Assembly (NCBI RefSeq): GCF_034008635.1
Contig: NZ_CP125378.1
Coordinates: forward strand, 1,974,001 to 2,038,000
Direction: 5' to 3'
DNA from: Pseudomonas sp. P8_229
Lineage (GTDB): Bacteria; Pseudomonadota; Gammaproteobacteria; Pseudomonadales; Pseudomonadaceae
Length of the DNA stretch: 64,000 nt
The translations under genes and the position numbers were made by a program. The notes below the pieces were generated by a model. That model saw only the letters and a list, made by a program, of their open reading frames with translations. It made no database searches and was not told where the DNA came from. How positions within the stretch are numbered: the first letter of the stretch is position 1; every line of letters begins with the position of its first letter. Of this stretch, positions 59,009-64,000 are shown piece by piece.

Positions 59009-59497
59009 ATGAAACGGATTCTTCTCGGTACTCTCTTCACCGTTGTATCTCTCAATGCCATGGCTCAAGCGCCAGGCGGTCCGGATTGCGGTTGGGGCAA
59101 CATGCTGTTCGAAGGTCAGCGTGGCACCCCGGCACACTTCCTGGCATCCACCACCAACGGCACTTCCGGTAACGCAACGTTCGGTATGACTTCCGGCACC
59201 AACGGTTGCTCGACCAACGCGGCGCTGACTTACGGCGGTAAATCCTGGTTCGCCATGAATGGCATGATGAACGAGCTCTCCGAAGACATGGCAAAAGGCA
59301 ACGGCGAAGCGCTGACGACCTATGCCGTGGTACTGGGCGTGGCGCCGGAAGACCGTGCGCACTTCGCCGCTGTCACTCACGAGCACTTCCAGCAGATCTT
59401 CAGCAAGGCTGACGTGACCGCCGAAGACGTGCATACCAACACCCTGGCTGTACTGAAATCAGACCCTCGTCTGGCCAAGTACGCCACTCAGGCTTAA
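59009..59497 (+). CDS. DUF3015 exported protein
   Basis: A 162-residue protein with signal peptide MKRILLGTLFTVVSLNAMA (cleavage near 19-20). The mature start DCGWGNMLFEGQRGTPAHFLASTTNGTSGN and the central SGTNGCSTN are hallmarks of DUF3015; two cysteines probably form a disulfide. The C-terminal half is helical (SEDMAKGNGEALTTYA). Envelope location, function unknown. Followed by a good terminator. Confidence 0.9.
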   Translation: MKRILLGTLFTVVSLNAMAQAPGGPDCGWGNMLFEGQRGTPAHFLASTTNGTSGNATFGMTSGTNGCSTNAALTYGGKSWFAMNGMMNELSEDMAKGNGEALTTYAVVLGVAPEDRAHFAAVTHEHFQQIFSKADVTAEDVHTNTLAVLKSDPRLAKYATQA

Positions 59498-59509
59498 GCT
59501 CGACCCCCG

Positions 59510-59540
59510 GCCCGCTTCTTTCGGGAAGCGGGTTTTGTTT
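59510..59540 (+). terminator. Terminator of the DUF3015 gene
   Basis: CCCGCTTC, loop TTTCGG, GAAGCGGG followed by TTTTGTTTT. Confidence 0.9.
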
Positions 59541-59629
59541 TGAGTGCAATCACTCGAATGTGATGCTGGACAGGGGAGTGATTGCAGCCCGATCCGGGCT
59601 TTATTTTCTTTCGACTTAAGTTGCCACCT

Positions 59630-61483
59630 ATGCTCAAACGCCTTGCCTGGCTGGCGCTCTGTGTCTGCGCCCCGCTGTCCGCCACGCCTCACGTCGACCC
59701 TCAACGTTTGCAGCAACTGGCCAACGATCGCTTCTGGATTTCCCTCGGCCACTACGAAACCGCCAAGCTCGGTGGCTGGCGCAGCTATGTCAGCGACAAG
59801 AAGTTCTTCCTCGCCCCCGACGGCAACGAACACCCCGACCATGAACTGACCGCCACCGTACAAGCGCTGTACGCCCCGGCCAGTCTCGGCGAGCAACACG
59901 CGCAGTGCGTCTACCCCGCGCGCACGCGCTGGCTGAAAGCGCAGCTCAACCTCAGCGACCTGCCCGCCCCCGATTGCGTCGAATTCAAAAAGTGGTTCAA
60001 GGACGTCTCGCCGCACAGCGCAGTGATGATCTTCCCTGCGGCGTACCTCAACAGCCCGTCATCGATGTTCGGCCACACCCTGCTGCGCATCGACCAGGCT
60101 GACGTACAGGCCGACAAGACCTCGTTGCTCAGTTACGCGATCAACTTCGGCGCCTACATCGAAGGCTCCGACAACAGCATCCTCTACGCCTGGAAAGGCT
60201 TGATGGGCGGCTACCCGGGGCTGTTCGCGCTGGTGCCCTATCAGGAAAAACTCTCCGAGTACCGCAGCCTGGAAAACCGCGACCTGTGGGAATACCGGCT
60301 GAACCTGACGCAAGCAGAAACCGCACGCATGGTCGAGCATGTGTGGGAGTTGAAGCAGATCCAGTTCGACTACTTCTTCTTCGACGAAAACTGCTCGTAT
60401 CGCCTGCTCGAATTGCTGCAAGTGGCGCGTCCGAGCCTGCGCCTGACTGAACAATTCCCGCTGACCGCCATTCCCACCGACACGGTCAAAGCGGTGAAAG
60501 AAGCCGGGCTGGTGGAAAGCATCGAATATCGCCCGTCCCGCGAGCGTGAACTGCTCAGCCGCGCCGAGCCGTTGAGCAGCGACGAACAGCAATGGGTGCT
60601 GAAAGTCAGCGCCGATCAGCAGGTGTTGCAGGATCCGACCTTCAAGGCCCTGCCCCGGGATCGCCAAGCGCTGATCATCGATGCTGCGTATCGCCTGGAA
60701 CGCTACCGTGCCAACGGTCAGGAGCGTGATCCGCAACGGGCGCAACGCAGTTTCGAACTGCTGCGGGCGATCAACAAGAACCCGGCGCCGGAGCTGCAGA
60801 TTCCACGACCGGGCCTGCCGGAAGACGGCCACGAATCGCGCACCTGGCAGGCCGGCGTCGGCACCCGGGGTGATCGCGCGTTCGGCGAGTACGGCTTGCG
60901 CATGGCTTACCACGACCTCAACGACAACGCCGAAAGCTTCCCCCTCGGCGCGCAGATCGAAATCCTGCAGATGAAGCTGCGCCAGTACGAAGGCAACCAG
61001 TGGCAGTTCCAGCAACTGGACCTGGCGACCATCCGTTCGCTGACCCCACGCAATGAGCTGCTGCAGCCACTGTCATGGCAAGTCACCGGAGGCCTTGAGC
61101 GTGTGCCGGGCAAACACGATGACGAAACCCTGGTCAGCCACGTCAACGGTGGCGGTGGCGGCACCTGGCAACTGGGCGAAGACACGCTCGGCTTTGCCCT
61201 CGGCACCGTGCGCATCGAGCACAACAATGACTTCGCCGGGTTCGTCACTCCGGCCGGCGGTTTCAACACCGGCGTGCTGTGGAAAAACCCGCTGGGCAAT
61301 CTCAGCGTCGAGGCCAAGGGCGATTACTTCACCAACGGCGAAGTACGCCGCAGCCTGAGCCTGAACCAGCAGTGGGAGCTGTCGCGCAATCTGGGTTTGC
61401 GCCTGAGTGCGCAGCGTGAGTTCAGTCATGTGGCGACCCCGGAAACCGAGGTAATGCTCGAAGTGAAGTGGTATCACTACTGA
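59630..61483 (+). CDS. DUF4105 domain-containing exported protein
   Basis: 617 residues from the ATG at 59630 (MLKRLAWLALCVCAPLSATPHV); signal peptide ends near residue 19. The DUF4105 region (about 100-290) has SSMFGHTLLRID and FFFDENCSYRLLELL. The order His...Cys in these motifs resembles NlpC/P60- or LRAT-type papain-like hydrolases in circularly permuted form, so it may be an envelope hydrolase; this is inference. The C-terminal part, from about residue 400, is rich in alternating strands and ends in aromatic EVKWYHY, as in outer-membrane beta-barrels. Confidence 0.82.
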   Translation: MLKRLAWLALCVCAPLSATPHVDPQRLQQLANDRFWISLGHYETAKLGGWRSYVSDKKFFLAPDGNEHPDHELTATVQALYAPASLGEQHAQCVYPARTRWLKAQLNLSDLPAPDCVEFKKWFKDVSPHSAVMIFPAAYLNSPSSMFGHTLLRIDQADVQADKTSLLSYAINFGAYIEGSDNSILYAWKGLMGGYPGLFALVPYQEKLSEYRSLENRDLWEYRLNLTQAETARMVEHVWELKQIQFDYFFFDENCSYRLLELLQVARPSLRLTEQFPLTAIPTDTVKAVKEAGLVESIEYRPSRERELLSRAEPLSSDEQQWVLKVSADQQVLQDPTFKALPRDRQALIIDAAYRLERYRANGQERDPQRAQRSFELLRAINKNPAPELQIPRPGLPEDGHESRTWQAGVGTRGDRAFGEYGLRMAYHDLNDNAESFPLGAQIEILQMKLRQYEGNQWQFQQLDLATIRSLTPRNELLQPLSWQVTGGLERVPGKHDDETLVSHVNGGGGGTWQLGEDTLGFALGTVRIEHNNDFAGFVTPAGGFNTGVLWKNPLGNLSVEAKGDYFTNGEVRRSLSLNQQWELSRNLGLRLSAQREFSHVATPETEVMLEVKWYHY

Positions 61484-61506
61484 TCTGCAGCCCAATCAGT
61501 AACCCT

Positions 61507-61598
61507 TGTGGGAGCGGGCTTGCTCGCGAAGGCGTCGTGTCAGGCGATTCAAATGTTGCCTGACACACCGCTTTCGCGAGCAAGCCCGCTCCCACAGG
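61507..61598. repeat. REPIN (class B REP doublet)
   Basis: GTGGGAGCGGGCTTGCTCGC, core with GTGTCAGGCGATTC and TTGCCTGACAC, and inverted partner. Confidence 0.93.
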
Positions 61599-61701
61599 GG
61601 TCTCCGGTGTTCAACGAATTACTTACATGTCTTTCACCAACGTCCGACGATTCCGCTTCTAGACTTTCCCTATCAGCCGGGATTCGGCGCGGGAGAGTGC
61701 A

Positions 61702-62058
61702 ATGTGGCGGTGTGCGGGACTGTTGGGTGTTTTGCTGTTGCTCGGGGGTTGCCAGACCACCCATGAAGACTTGGTCGCCAAAGGTTATCCACCGGCCTTC
61801 GCCGACGGTTTCGATGACGGCTGCGTCAGCGGGCGGCAAGCGGCCGGCTCGATCAGTGGCGAGTTTCGCAAGAATGTGCCGCGCTATCTCAAGGACAAGC
61901 AATACGCAGAAGGCTGGACCGACGGTTTCCGCCAGTGTCAGGCGATGCTGGAGAACAAGGATCGTGAAGAGTATCGCAATGAACACTGGGACGAACGCGA
62001 GCGCGCCTGGCAGCAGCAGAAAGATCAGGACGCCGGACGGGCTTATCGCTCGCAATAG
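61702..62058 (+). CDS. Small lipoprotein, unknown function
   Basis: 118 residues with signal peptide MWRCAGLLGVLLLLGGC and lipobox LLGGC, so Cys17 is lipidated; Gln at +2 suggests the outer membrane. The mature part has two further cysteines (DDGCVSG and FRQCQAM) and a highly charged C-terminal helix (NEHWDERERAWQQQKDQ). FADGFDDGC and YAEGWTDGFRQC are a repeated G-x-x-D-G pattern. I do not recognise a family. Seventy bases separate it from the Gre-like gene on the same strand. Confidence 0.8.
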   Translation: MWRCAGLLGVLLLLGGCQTTHEDLVAKGYPPAFADGFDDGCVSGRQAAGSISGEFRKNVPRYLKDKQYAEGWTDGFRQCQAMLENKDREEYRNEHWDERERAWQQQKDQDAGRAYRSQ

Positions 62059-62128
62059 GTCGCTTCCAGACATCCAGTGAAACCAAACGTCGGCGACTAT
62101 GGACCAATTCCTATCACAGGAGGACACC

Positions 62129-63999
<1,871 letters not shown>

Positions 64000-64000
64000 G

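Overview
The window reads as chromosomal core sequence from a Pseudomonas of the fluorescens group. It is GC-rich. It carries the pilABCD-coaE-yacG, pilSR, minor-pilin, ispH-fkpB-lspA-ileS-ribF-murJ, rpsT and rplU-rpmA-obgE-proB blocks in an arrangement typical of Pseudomonas, and many REP doublets (REPINs) built on GTAGGAGTGAGCCTGCTCGC or GTGGGAGCGGGCTTGCTCGC sit between genes. I see no phage, insertion sequence, CRISPR array or obvious island. All genes look intact except panC, which is cut by the left edge.

Layout. 1-10.4 kb: end of panC, panD, pgi, acs, an MpaB-like oxygenase gene, a COG1092 methyltransferase, a large DUF748/AsmA-like protein and a DUF2845 protein. 10.5-16.5 kb: a periplasmic BON-domain gene with an apparently complete sigma-54 control region, then divergent pilA and pilBCD-coaE-yacG. 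16.5-20.4 kb: small conserved genes, a CbiM-like permease, DUF1780, MOSC, DUF3094 and NDH-2 (ndh). 20.5-21.1 kb: a Pro-Lys-Pro-Asn tRNA cluster. 21.2-26.8 kb: clpB (heat-shock promoter), pgeF, rluD, and divergent bamD. 26.9-31.3 kb: a PP0621-family gene, pilS, pilR and thiO. 31.4-37.7 kb: the minor pilin operon fimU-pilV-pilW-pilX-pilY1-pilE on the minus strand and a divergent fimT. 37.6-45.2 kb: ispH, fkpB, lspA, ileS, ribF, murJ. 45.3-51.4 kb: rpsT, creA, proB, obgE, rpmA, rplU, ispB, yjdM. 51.5-59.5 kb: a small gene behind a Fur-box-like site, fklB, DUF6482, YqhA-family, a large unknown lipoprotein, a small unknown gene, a Lon-like protease and DUF3015. 59.6-64 kb: a DUF4105 protein, a small lipoprotein, a GreA/GreB-like factor and gdhA.

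How it works together. The window holds most of the genes for building and regulating type IVa pili: major pilin, extension ATPase, platform, prepilin peptidase, the PilS/PilR switch that acts with sigma-54, and the minor-pilin/PilY1 tip complex. The pilA promoter has a clear -24/-12 element and a TGACA-N5-TGTCA repeat upstream. The rest is housekeeping: isoprenoid and quinone precursors (ispH, ispB), lipoprotein maturation (lspA), peptidoglycan precursor flipping (murJ), outer-membrane assembly (bamD), translation and ribosome assembly.

Best leads: (1) sigma-54 promoter, IHF site and palindromic upstream repeats in front of the BON gene; (2) a PilY1 whose C-terminal calcium loop has lost its acidic residues; (3) a FimT with a GRxR DNA-binding motif and a basic tail that overlaps ispH; (4) a Fur-box-like site ahead of a small uncharacterised gene; (5) a 610-residue lipoprotein I cannot assign; (6) a Gre-like factor with a shortened coiled-coil tip. 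All calls come from reading the sequence; no database search was run.
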